Shown here: positions 8,772 through 14,794 of the stretch, piece after piece
How positions within the stretch are numbered: the first letter of the stretch is position 1
Layout: each line of letters begins with the position of its first letter
NCBI GenBank assembly: GCA_022842285.1
Contig: JALHPV010000033.1
Location: forward strand, 1-37,803
DNA: 37,803 nucleotides
Source: Kofleriaceae bacterium
GTDB taxonomy: Bacteria > Myxococcota_A > Polyangia > Haliangiales > Haliangiaceae
Direction: 5' to 3'
The notes under the pieces: model-generated
What the model was told of the DNA's origin: nothing
The model's input: the letters and a program-made list of their open reading frames with translations, nothing else
Databases searched by the model: none
Translations under genes and position numbers: made by a program

Positions 8772-9536
8772 ATGACGACATCTACCCATGCCCGCGACAA
8801 GGTCGCGCTCGTCACCGGAGGAGCCTCCGGTATCGGCCGCGCGACGGCAGAGGCCTTTGCGGCGCGCGGCATCGCCGTCGCGGTCGCGGATCTAGACGTC
8901 GCGGGCGGCGAGGAGACCGTCGCTCTCGTACACAAGCTAGGGGGACGGGGCATCTTCATCCGCACGGATGTGTCCTCGTCGGTGTCCGTGCACACGATGG
9001 TCGAGCGCACCATCGCGGAGTATGGCCGCCTCGATATCGCCTTCAACAACGCGGGCATCGAGGGTGAGTCGGGCTCCGTCCTCGACTGTAGCGAGGCGAA
9101 CTGGGATCGCGTGCTCACCGTCAATCTGAAGAGCGTGTGGCTGTGCATGAAGCACGAGATTCCACACATGCTCCACGCGGGCGGCGCGATCGTGAACTGC
9201 GCGTCGATCGCTGGTCTGGTCGGGTTCCGGAACCTGCCGGCCTACGTCGCCAGCAAGCACGGCATCATCGGTCTCACGCGCGCGGCCTCGCTCGAGCTCG
9301 CCCGCTCGAACATCCGGGTGAACGCCGTCTGCCCGGGCGTGATCCAGACGCCGATGATCGATCGAGCCACGCATGGCGATCCGGCCCAGCGCGCCGGATA
9401 CGCCGCGGCCGAACCCGTGGGACGACTGGGTGGGGCGTTCGAGGTCGCCGACGCCGTCGTGTGGCTCTGCTCGCCCAACGCGTCGTTCGTGACCGGCATC
9501 GCGCTTCCCGTCGACGGCGGCTGGGTCGCGCAATAA
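8772..9536 (+). CDS. Short-chain dehydrogenase/reductase
   Basis: A 254-residue classical SDR: cofactor motif TGGASGIG (15-22), NNAG (92-95), catalytic S145, Y158 and K162 (AYVASK), and PG near 188. Aspartates at 40 and 42 after the second strand (VAVADLDVAGG) favour NAD(H) over NADP(H). Length and motifs fit the 3-oxoacyl-ACP reductase / glucose 1-dehydrogenase-like group; the substrate cannot be assigned. AAGGCGG lies 7-13 nt before the ATG as a ribosome binding site, which it shares with the end of the small leader frame. Expression probably depends on the sigma54-type promoter at 8701. Confidence 0.92.
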   Translation: MTTSTHARDKVALVTGGASGIGRATAEAFAARGIAVAVADLDVAGGEETVALVHKLGGRGIFIRTDVSSSVSVHTMVERTIAEYGRLDIAFNNAGIEGESGSVLDCSEANWDRVLTVNLKSVWLCMKHEIPHMLHAGGAIVNCASIAGLVGFRNLPAYVASKHGIIGLTRAASLELARSNIRVNAVCPGVIQTPMIDRATHGDPAQRAGYAAAEPVGRLGGAFEVADAVVWLCSPNASFVTGIALPVDGGWVAQ

Positions 9537-9561
9537 CCGGCAAACGAGCTTCGCCGGGGGC

Positions 9562-9578
9562 CGTGCAAACATTTCGCG
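9562..9578. promoter_or_regulatory. Near-dyad upstream of the monohaem lipoprotein
   Basis: CGTGCAA-aca-TTTCGCG has one mismatch per arm relative to the dyad upstream of the NtrC gene. It lies 27 nt upstream of a weak -24-like element at 9606. Confidence 0.3.
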
Positions 9579-9605
9579 CGCTTTCCTGGGCAACCGCCCT
9601 GCACG

Positions 9606-9621
9606 TGGCCTCGTCTCTGGG
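9606..9621 (+). promoter_or_regulatory. Weak -24/-12-like element at the island spacing
   Basis: TGGCCTCGTCTCTGGG begins exactly 28 nt before the ATG at 9634 and has a good TGGC, but the -12 GC is replaced by GG. A normal Shine-Dalgarno (GGAGG, 9624-9628) also precedes the ATG, so this may be a decayed or chance site. Confidence 0.25.
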
Positions 9622-9633
9622 TATGGAGGAACC

Positions 9634-9951
9634 ATGCGCAAGTTGTTCATCGCCAGTGCCCTCTTTCTGGCCGCCTGCACCGGCGGTGAGTCCACCGGCA
9701 TCGAGCCGGTCACGTGTTCGCCCGACTCGACGCTCACGTACGAGAACTTCGGGCGGGCGCTGATCGAGCAGCGCTGCCTGGGGTGCCACGACTCGGAGAA
9801 CCCGCGCCTCACGACGGTCGCCGCCATTCGCACGCACACGGACTCGATCCTCGATGAGGCCGTCTACACGACGTCGATGCCCGAGGGCGCGTCGATGCCG
9901 CTGTCAGAGCGCGAGATGCTCAACGAGTGGCTCGCGTGTGGGGCGCCGTAG
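9634..9951 (+). CDS. Small monohaem c-type cytochrome lipoprotein
   Basis: A 105-residue protein starting MRKLFIASALFLAAC, a clear lipoprotein signal with the lipidated Cys at residue 15. One haem site, CLGCH, spans residues 48-52 (LIEQRCLGCHDSENP), followed by a short helical tail with a Met-rich segment (TTSMPEGASMPLS) that could supply the sixth ligand. The layout resembles the small cytochrome-like domains of myxobacterial lipoproteins (haem site, then a Pro-Glu-Gly-Met-type loop, then an E-x-x-x-L-x-x-W helix). A strong ribosome binding site, GGAGG, precedes the ATG. It converges on the USP gene with a 12-bp gap. Confidence 0.82.
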   Translation: MRKLFIASALFLAACTGGESTGIEPVTCSPDSTLTYENFGRALIEQRCLGCHDSENPRLTTVAAIRTHTDSILDEAVYTTSMPEGASMPLSEREMLNEWLACGAP

Positions 9952-9967
9952 TAGCGACCCGCGCTAC
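9951..9967. terminator. Short inverted repeat between convergent genes
   Basis: GTAGCG-N5-CGCTAC lies across the ends of the cytochrome lipoprotein and the convergent USP gene. It may act as a weak bidirectional terminator. No T-run follows on either side. Confidence 0.3.
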
Positions 9968-10839
9968 GAGCGGTGGCGCGCGACGAGCACGGGCGTCCGC
10001 GCGTGTCGCACGACCTTCTCGGCGACCGAGCCCAGGATGATGCGCGAGAGGCCGGTCCGGCCCTCGCTGCCGATGACCACGAGGTCCGTCGCCGTCTGCG
10101 CGTCGAGCTCGTCGAGCACGCCGGCGCCCGCAGTGCCGACCCGGACGCTCGTCCGGATGGCGACCTTGGTCAACGTCCGCAGGGTTGCTTCCCAGCGGGT
10201 GAGCTCTTCGCGAGCCTGACTGTCGAGCAACTGCATGTAGGGCGTGTCGAGCGGACGACCGGAGTACATCACCGGCGGCTCGATGACGTGGAGCAGCGTG
10301 ATGCCAAGCCCTCCGGGCGCGGTCAGGGCGGCGGCGGTCTCCATCGCGAAGCGTGACGACTCGGAGAAGTCGACCGGGCAGAGCACGGTGCGGTACGGCT
10401 GCGGTTCGGCGTTGCGAACGGCGAGGACCGAGCACGGCGCGTGGCGGATGACCTTCTCCGCCACGGAGCCGAGCAACACGCGTCCGAGCCCGGTGCGGCC
10501 ATGTGTTCCCACGACGCATAGATCGAAGGCCTGTTGCCCGAGAAGATCGGTGATCTCCCGCCAGGCCATGCCGTTCGCGAGCCGCAAGGTCACATCGCGA
10601 GCACCCGCGAGGCGTGCGTGTTCTTCGGCGTGGGCAAGCTCGGTCGCCGCCGCGTCGGAGATCGCGGGATAGAGCGGAGCCGCGAACGCGTCCGCCGACA
10701 AGGCGACCGCGGGCAGATGCCAGACGTGGAGGATCGTCAGCTCGCCGGCAGACTCGGCCGCGAGGTGGGCGGCGGTGCGGAGCGCGAGCTCCGACCCAGC
10801 CGAGAAGTCAGTGGCGCAAAGGATCTTCTTGAACGGCAT
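9964..10839 (-). CDS. Tandem universal stress protein (two USP domains)
   Basis: A 291-residue protein made of two UspA-fold domains (about 1-143 and 147-290). Each has the nucleotide-binding aspartate in the first strand (ILCATDFS; VLCPVDFS) and a complete ATP loop G-x2-G-x9-G-S (GTHGRTGLGRVLLGS; GSEGRTGLSRIILGS), so both domains should bind ATP. Tandem USPs act in energy-limited, hypoxic or dormant states. AGGAG precedes the ATG. It is divergent from the HhH protein gene, and the shared control region holds an 11-bp inverted repeat. It is a close structural paralogue of the tandem USP at 15824. Confidence 0.93.
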   Translation of the reverse strand: MPFKKILCATDFSAGSELALRTAAHLAAESAGELTILHVWHLPAVALSADAFAAPLYPAISDAAATELAHAEEHARLAGARDVTLRLANGMAWREITDLLGQQAFDLCVVGTHGRTGLGRVLLGSVAEKVIRHAPCSVLAVRNAEPQPYRTVLCPVDFSESSRFAMETAAALTAPGGLGITLLHVIEPPVMYSGRPLDTPYMQLLDSQAREELTRWEATLRTLTKVAIRTSVRVGTAGAGVLDELDAQTATDLVVIGSEGRTGLSRIILGSVAEKVVRHARTPVLVARHRS

Positions 10840-10864
10840 GAGGAGCTCCTGTCACCGGGCTCAC

Positions 10865-10880
10865 AGCAAGCGGCGTGCAC
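10865..10880 (-). promoter_or_regulatory. Imperfect sigma54-like promoter of the tandem USP
   Basis: The minus strand reads GTGCACGCCGCTTGCT. GCACG and TTGCT match the consensus, but the -24 GG is TG, which is a serious defect. It lies 41 nt before the ATG at 10839, leaving room for the AGGAG ribosome binding site. It overlaps the left arm of the inverted repeat at 10867-10905. Confidence 0.3.
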
Positions 10881-10905
10881 GACGCCTGCTCGTTCACGCC
10901 GCTTG
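10867..10905. repeat. 11-bp inverted repeat in the USP/HhH divergent control region
   Basis: CAAGCGGCGTG (10867-10877) and CACGCCGCTTG (10895-10905) are perfect complements separated by 17 bp. Arm centres are 28 bp apart. It lies between two divergent promoter candidates and is a candidate operator or cruciform. Confidence 0.6.
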
Positions 10906-10921
10906 TGGAATGCAGGCTGCA
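10906..10921 (+). promoter_or_regulatory. Putative sigma54 promoter of the HhH protein
   Basis: TGGAATGCAGGCTGCA: TGG, GG-N10-GC spacing, and CTGCA in the -12 box. Its first base is exactly 28 nt before the GTG start at 10934. The -24 box is weaker than in other island members. Confidence 0.42.
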
Positions 10922-10933
10922 AGGTCACGACCT

Positions 10934-11788
10934 GTGACGAACGACCGCATCGCCACCGTTTTCGAGCAAGTCGCCGCACTCCTCGAACAGCAAGGCGCGT
11001 CTGCGCACCGGGTGCGCGCGTGGCGAGCTGCTGCGCAAGCCCTGCGCGAAACGACGAAGGAGGTCGCCATGGTCTACCGGGACGCGGGCCGGCCGGGCAT
11101 CGAAGGCCTGCCGCACATCGGCCCCAAGCTGGCGGCCGCCGTCATCGAGCTCCTGCTCACGCGGCGGTGTTCCACGCTCACCCGCCTCCAGGGTGATACC
11201 GAGCACGTGCTCGCCGGTGTCCCCGGCATCGGTCCGACGCTCGCGTCCCGCATCCACGCTCATCTGGGAATCGAGACTCTCGAGGAGCTCGAGCTCGCCG
11301 CGCACGATGGCCGTCTGACCAAGGTGCCGGGCTTCGGGCGTCGGCGGCTCGAGATCGTCCGCGACGTGCTCACGCAGCGCCTGGGCCGACGCCAGCCACC
11401 GTCGTCGAGCGTGCGGCTGCCTCCCGTGGAGCTGCTGCTCGAAGTCGACGCCATGTATCGGCAGGGCGCGGCGACGGAGTCCTTGCCCATGGTGGCCCCC
11501 CGTCGCCTGAATCCTTCGGGCGCCGCCTGGCTGCCGATGCTGCACACCGAACGCGACGGGTGGCACTTCACCGCCCTGTTCTCGACGACGCCGCTCGCGC
11601 ACCAGCGCGGACGCACGCGCGACTGGGTCGTCCTGCTGTTCCACCTGGAGGGGCAGCCCGAGCATCAGGCGACCGTGGTCACCGAGTGGCAGCAACCGCT
11701 GCGCGGCTTGCGGGTAGTGCGGGGGCGAGAGCGCGAATGCCGCGAGCACTACGCTCTGATGAGCGGACACGGGCAACACGCGGCGTGA
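10934..11788 (+). CDS. Helix-hairpin-helix protein related to the N-terminal half of PolX
   Basis: A 284-residue protein. Residues 1-150 match the N-terminal DNA-binding part of family X DNA polymerases: NDRIATVFEQVAALLE and RVRAWRAAAQALRE (8-kDa-like domain), then three HhH-like turns, GLPHIGPKLA (58-67), GVPGIGPTLA (95-104) and VPGFGRRRL (131-139). The nucleotidyltransferase and PHP parts of PolX are absent. A C-terminal domain (about 155-275, with ALFSTTPLAHQ, RTRDWVVLLFH, VVRGREREC) replaces them; I recognise it only as a recurrent bacterial tail of unknown function. A DNA-binding role, perhaps DNA protection or repair in stress, is inferred. The GTG start is preferred because it opens the family-like sequence and sits 28 nt from a promoter motif. 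Confidence 0.8.
   Translation: MTNDRIATVFEQVAALLEQQGASAHRVRAWRAAAQALRETTKEVAMVYRDAGRPGIEGLPHIGPKLAAAVIELLLTRRCSTLTRLQGDTEHVLAGVPGIGPTLASRIHAHLGIETLEELELAAHDGRLTKVPGFGRRRLEIVRDVLTQRLGRRQPPSSSVRLPPVELLLEVDAMYRQGAATESLPMVAPRRLNPSGAAWLPMLHTERDGWHFTALFSTTPLAHQRGRTRDWVVLLFHLEGQPEHQATVVTEWQQPLRGLRVVRGRERECREHYALMSGHGQHAA
11032..11048. promoter_or_regulatory. Near-dyad inside the HhH gene
   Basis: TGCGCAA-gcc-CTGCGCG has one mismatch per arm relative to the CGCGCAA-N3-TTGCGCG dyad. It is coding sequence, about 110 bp inside the gene and 170 bp from the USP promoter candidate, a distance from which an enhancer could act. Confidence 0.25.
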
Positions 11789-11793
11789 GGCCG

Positions 11794-12324
11794 CTATACG
11801 AGCAAGGGCTCGAGTAGCGCGCCCACCGCATACGCCGCGCCGCTCGCACCACCCGCGAGGACGATCATCTCGAGGGCACACCGCCATGCGGGCCGCGCGA
11901 CGAACCTCGCGCGGCCGGCGCCGACGACCGCGAGGGCAGCGAGGCCGAGGACGAACGAGGTCTGGAAGCGCGACATGCCGGGGAGTCCGATGAGGAAGGC
12001 GAGGAGGGGAATCGCCCCGACGACCACGAACGCCGCGAAGGTCGCGAGCCCGTGTCGCCAGGGCATCTCGGCGTCGAGTGACTCGCCGTTCTGCTCGAGC
12101 TCTGACTTGAGCCCGAGGTAGTTGCTCACCGCCATCGAGAGTCCGTCCGCGACGAGGTTGGCGAGCCCCAGCACGAGGCCAACGCCCGCCGGAAGGTCGG
12201 CGCCCGCCGCGCCGGCGATCACCGCGAGGGTCGTGATGACACCGTCCGTCGCGCCGTAGACCAGATCGCGTAGGTAGTGTCCGAGCCCATCCGCCGGCCG
12301 ACCGACGGCGGCCCCGAGCGTCAC
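11794..12324 (-). CDS. VIT1/CCC1-family metal transporter
   Basis: A 176-residue membrane protein with the VIT/CCC1 signature: DLVYGATDGVITTLAVIAGA near the N-terminus, then LGLANLVADGLSMAVSNYL, and three further hydrophobic segments (AFVVVGAIPLLAFLIG, FVLGLAALAVVGAG, ALEMIVLAGGASGAAYAVG). The family moves Fe2+ or Mn2+ out of the cytoplasm. At 176 residues it is at the short end and lacks the long cytoplasmic metal-binding insertion of eukaryotic VIT1. The GTG start overlaps the stop of the CBS-domain gene (GTGA), so the two are coupled. Iron handling fits an island rich in haem and iron proteins. It converges on the HhH gene with 5 bp between stops. Confidence 0.88.
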   Translation of the reverse strand: MTLGAAVGRPADGLGHYLRDLVYGATDGVITTLAVIAGAAGADLPAGVGLVLGLANLVADGLSMAVSNYLGLKSELEQNGESLDAEMPWRHGLATFAAFVVVGAIPLLAFLIGLPGMSRFQTSFVLGLAALAVVGAGRARFVARPAWRCALEMIVLAGGASGAAYAVGALLEPLLV

Positions 12325-12758
12325 GCCCGCGCTGCCTGGTGACGCAAGATGTCGATGTACGACACGATGCCGATCAGCGCGCCAAACTGGTCGGTGACGG
12401 GCAGGGCGCCGTGGCGAACCTCGACGAGCTTGTGCACGATCTCCTGGAAGGGCAGGTCGAAGGGAATCGTCGTCGGGGCGCGGCGCATCAGGTGAAGGAC
12501 GCGCAGCCCATGCGTACCGGCCGCGTGCTGAGACACGAACGTGCGCGGATCGCCGACGGCCGTCCGGACGTCGCGGTCACTGAGAATGCCGACAATCGTG
12601 CTGGAGACATCGACGACGGGGAGGTGCCGGATCTTCCGGTCGACCATGATCGAGACCGCATCGACGAGCAGCGTCTCCGGCTGCACCGCGATGGCATACG
12701 GGGTCATGATGTCGGCAGCCATGGTCGTGGTCTCGGTCGTGGCGACGGGAGCCTGCAT
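12321..12758 (-). CDS. CBS-domain pair protein
   Basis: A 145-residue protein consisting mostly of a CBS pair: MTPYAIAVQPETLLVDAVSIMVDRKIRHLPVVD-type block, then IVGILSDRDVR, and a second repeat with APTTIPFDLPFQEIVHKLVEVRHGALPVTD followed by LIGIVSYIDILRH. Stand-alone CBS pairs bind adenine nucleotides and act as energy sensors for partner proteins. It is translationally coupled to the VIT-type transporter, which it may regulate. The start is the ATG at 12758, 28 nt from a -24/-12 element; GGAG also lies 8-11 nt before it. Confidence 0.9.
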   Translation of the reverse strand: MQAPVATTETTTMAADIMTPYAIAVQPETLLVDAVSIMVDRKIRHLPVVDVSSTIVGILSDRDVRTAVGDPRTFVSQHAAGTHGLRVLHLMRRAPTTIPFDLPFQEIVHKLVEVRHGALPVTDQFGALIGIVSYIDILRHQAARA

Positions 12759-12770
12759 GACCGGTGCTCC

Positions 12771-12786
12771 AGCATGCGCGATGCCA
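12771..12786 (-). promoter_or_regulatory. Putative sigma54 promoter of the CBS-VIT operon
   Basis: The minus strand reads TGGCATCGCGCATGCT: TGGCA perfect, GG-N10-GC exact, ATGCT in the -12 box. Its first base is 28 nt before the ATG at 12758. It overlaps the 3' end of the upstream exported-protein gene by one base pair window only (stop at 12789). Confidence 0.5.
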
Positions 12787-12788
12787 GG

Positions 12789-13433
12789 TCACACGTCGGG
12801 CGGGATATGCGGCACGACGACGCGATCGATCCGACCGTTGGGGACGTAGCTGCGGCCCACCGGATCGAACGTGAACGCGTACGTACCTCCCGCCGGTGGC
12901 TGGAAGAACAGCCGATTGTCGCGGAGCCAGATGGCGCCCTCCGCGTGGGATTCGCCCTCCCAGGTCTCGACGACGGCGACGAAGACGGCGTCAAGGACGT
13001 GCGCTGGCCCCGGCCGATAGAACGCGACCTCCGTCGCCGCCTCGCTTCGTCCTCCGCGCACGGTGGCGAGCACGACGACCGGAGCGCCGTCGAGTCGGGC
13101 CACCGCCAGCGCGGTGATCTCGTCGGCGCTGCCGCTGCACGGCGAGCCCGGGAGTCGACCGAGCACGTGTCCCGCTCCGTCTCGAACCGTCACCCCATCG
13201 AGAAAGGACGCAGAAATCGTCTCGGCGCCCTCCGCGGCCGCAACGTTTGCGCGGACGACCCAGGTCTGGACCGCTCCGACGCTGCACCCCTCGGGCGGCT
13301 CCGGGGCGCTCGGCACGAGGCTCCCCAGGCGCACGTCGACGAGACCATGCACCCACGGGAGCGCTCCCGGGGGAGGCGCATCCGCGACGGTGGCCCCGAG
13401 CGCGACGATCGAAGCGATGGCGGTGCGGCTCAT
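12789..13433 (-). CDS. Exported protein of unknown function
   Basis: A 214-residue protein beginning MSRTAIASIVALGATVADA, a probable cleavable signal peptide. The mature part is beta-rich (DGAPVVVLATVRGG, EVAFYRPGPA, GTYAFTFDPVGRSYVP) with two Cys that could pair. No family is recognised. The ATG is divergent from the HemG-like gene across only 56 bp, and this gap contains two back-to-back -24/-12 elements. That control region ties it to the island even though its function is unknown. Confidence 0.72.
   Translation of the reverse strand: MSRTAIASIVALGATVADAPPPGALPWVHGLVDVRLGSLVPSAPEPPEGCSVGAVQTWVVRANVAAAEGAETISASFLDGVTVRDGAGHVLGRLPGSPCSGSADEITALAVARLDGAPVVVLATVRGGRSEAATEVAFYRPGPAHVLDAVFVAVVETWEGESHAEGAIWLRDNRLFFQPPAGGTYAFTFDPVGRSYVPNGRIDRVVVPHIPPDV
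13237..13253. promoter_or_regulatory. Near-dyad about 200 bp from the divergent promoter pair
   Basis: GCCGCAA-cgt-TTGCGCG has a perfect CGCAA-N3-TTGCG core. It lies inside the coding sequence of the exported protein, 193-225 bp from the two back-to-back -24/-12 elements, a typical enhancer distance for sigma54 activators. Confidence 0.3.
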
Positions 13434-13445
13434 GCCCCCACGAGC

Positions 13446-13461
13446 AGCACGACGCGTGCCG
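13446..13461 (-). promoter_or_regulatory. Putative sigma54 promoter of the exported-protein gene
   Basis: The minus strand reads CGGCACGCGTCGTGCT: GGCACG perfect, GG-N10-GC exact, GTGCT in the -12 box. Its first base is 28 nt before the ATG at 13433 and is directly adjacent to the opposing element at 13462. Confidence 0.58.
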
Positions 13462-13477
13462 TGGCGCGGACGTTGCT
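13462..13477 (+). promoter_or_regulatory. Putative sigma54 promoter of the HemG-like gene
   Basis: TGGCGCGGACGTTGCT differs from TGGCACG-N4-TTGCW at one position. Its first base is 28 nt before the ATG at 13490. There is no Shine-Dalgarno between it and the ATG, which fits a leaderless transcript. Confidence 0.65.
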
Positions 13478-13489
13478 CGGGTCGACGCC

Positions 13490-14053
13490 ATGAGCCGATA
13501 TCTCGTCGTCTACGCGTCCCACTTCGGACAGACCCGCAAGATCGCCGACCGGATCGCGGACACGATCCGGGCGCGTGGGCACATCGCCGAGGTCGCGGAT
13601 GTCGTCGCCTGCAAGGTCCCGCCGCCGGTGCAGGACTACGACGTCCTGGTGGCCGGCAGTCGGGTCGAGCTCGGCCGTCATGACGGGGTCCTGGTCGAGT
13701 ACCTCCGCGAGAGTCGCCAGGCTCTCGCCTTCATGCCGTGGGCCTTCTTCTCCGTCAGTGCCGCGGCCTCGACGCCCAACGCCGGCGCGGATCCAAACGG
13801 CTACATGGAGGTGCTCTTCTCCGACCTCGGCTCGCGGCCGACGCGGGCCAAGGCCTTCGCGGGCGGGCTGCCGTACCGGAAGTACAACTTCATCCTCCGC
13901 TTCATCATGAAGCGCGTCTCGCGAAGCGCCGGGCATACGACGGATACCTCCCGGAACCACGAGATGACCAACTGGGACGACGTCCGCGCCTTCGCCGAGG
14001 ACCTCGCGACCCTCTCCCCGCTGCGTCGCCCCGACCCGCGGATGATGGCGTGA
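13490..14053 (+). CDS. Flavodoxin-domain protein, HemG-like protoporphyrinogen IX dehydrogenase
   Basis: A 187-residue protein. YASHFGQTRKIADRIA (8-23) is the FMN phosphate-binding loop of long-chain-like flavodoxins. The C-terminal half matches menaquinone-dependent protoporphyrinogen oxidase HemG closely: FSVSAAAST where HemG has FSVNL, then FAGGLPYRKYNFILRFIMKR and a final DTSRNHEMTNWDDVRAFAEDL (HemG-type TDT...TDW...FA). HemG oxidises protoporphyrinogen IX to protoporphyrin IX at the inner membrane with quinone as acceptor, which allows haem synthesis without oxygen. The family call is good; the exact reaction is inferred, since related flavodoxins have other roles. It fits a low-oxygen, haem-linked regulon. 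Confidence 0.8.
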   Translation: MSRYLVVYASHFGQTRKIADRIADTIRARGHIAEVADVVACKVPPPVQDYDVLVAGSRVELGRHDGVLVEYLRESRQALAFMPWAFFSVSAAASTPNAGADPNGYMEVLFSDLGSRPTRAKAFAGGLPYRKYNFILRFIMKRVSRSAGHTTDTSRNHEMTNWDDVRAFAEDLATLSPLRRPDPRMMA

Positions 14054-14059
14054 GGGCTT

Positions 14060-14076
14060 CGCGCAGAACCTGCGGC
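14060..14076. promoter_or_regulatory. Partial dyad upstream of the USP-CBS operon
   Basis: CGCGCAG-aac-CTGCGGC matches the NtrC-gene dyad at 10 of 14 arm positions. A perfect half-site, TTGCGCG, lies at 14106-14112. Both lie 34-86 nt upstream of the -24/-12 element at 14146. Confidence 0.25.
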
Positions 14077-14145
14077 CGGCCGGCTGCGGCACGCAATGTC
14101 TGCCGTTGCGCGAGGCGCAGCCCTTGAGTCGCGGGCAGATACGAG

Positions 14146-14161
14146 TGGCACGACGGCCGCA
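14146..14161 (+). promoter_or_regulatory. Putative sigma54 promoter of the membrane protein-USP-CBS-USP operon
   Basis: TGGCACGACGGCCGCA has a perfect -24 box and GG-N10-GC spacing; the -12 box is CCGCA against TTGCA. Its first base is 28 nt before the ATG at 14174. Confidence 0.52.
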
Positions 14162-14173
14162 AGAGGCGCCGTC

Positions 14174-14365
14174 ATGGCCGCTGTCTTCGCGCTCGTCTTT
14201 CTCTTCGCCTTCGCTGCCACTGCCCTGTTCGTCAAGGGCCTCGCGGTGCTGTCACTCGGTACAGCCCTGACGGGTGGCGTCTTCTTCGGTCTCGCCGTGG
14301 GCGTCTTTGTCGGCCTCCTGCGGCTCGTGAAGGGCCTCGAGGAAGACCCGGAGCACGCAGCGTGA
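14174..14365 (+). CDS. Small membrane protein, two transmembrane helices
   Basis: A 63-residue protein with two hydrophobic helices (AAVFALVFLFAFAATALFV and LSLGTALTGGVFFGLAVGVFVGLL) and a short acidic C-terminus. No family is recognised. The start at 14174 is chosen over an upstream in-frame ATG at 14096 because the extra residues are not hydrophobic or conserved-looking and the promoter motif spacing fits 14174. Its stop overlaps the GTG of the next USP gene, so it is coupled to it and may anchor or partner the stress proteins. Confidence 0.7.
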   Translation: MAAVFALVFLFAFAATALFVKGLAVLSLGTALTGGVFFGLAVGVFVGLLRLVKGLEEDPEHAA

Positions 14366-14793
14366 AGTACTTCGTCGCCCTGGATGCGTCGCCGCGGGCG
14401 GCCTCCGTGCTGGCGGCGGCCGTCCAGCTCGCGCGCGCCACGGGGGCCAAGCTCACCCTGTACCGCGCCGTCGGGATCCCCGAGGACGTCCCGCGCTCCG
14501 TGCTCGGGGCGACGGATGCACGCCTCGAGGACGTGTTGATCGCCAACGCGCGAGCGGACCTCGAGCGGATGGCCTCCGCCATCGAGCCCGCGCTCGTCGA
14601 AGCGGTCGTCGCCACGTTCGCGACGGCGTGGGATGGAGTGTGTCGCGAGGCCGCCGAGCATGACGCCGACCTCATCGTCATCGGGGCCCACGGATACGGC
14701 CGCCTCGATCGAATGCTGGGAACCACCGTGGCGAAGGTCGCCAACCACGCCGATCGCAACCTCTTGATCGTTCGCAGCCGAAGGAGTGACTGA
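14362..14793 (+). CDS. Single-domain universal stress protein
   Basis: A 143-residue UspA-fold protein starting with GTG (VKYFVALDAS read as Met), with D8 in the first strand and the ATP loop GAHGYGRLDRMLGTTVAKV. The loop has G-x2-G-x9-G followed by Thr, the accepted alternative to Ser, so ATP binding is likely. The start overlaps the stop of the small membrane protein by four bases, and the CBS gene follows one base after its stop, giving a tightly packed operon. Confidence 0.9.
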   Translation: MKYFVALDASPRAASVLAAAVQLARATGAKLTLYRAVGIPEDVPRSVLGATDARLEDVLIANARADLERMASAIEPALVEAVVATFATAWDGVCREAAEHDADLIVIGAHGYGRLDRMLGTTVAKVANHADRNLLIVRSRRSD

Positions 14794-14794
14794 C

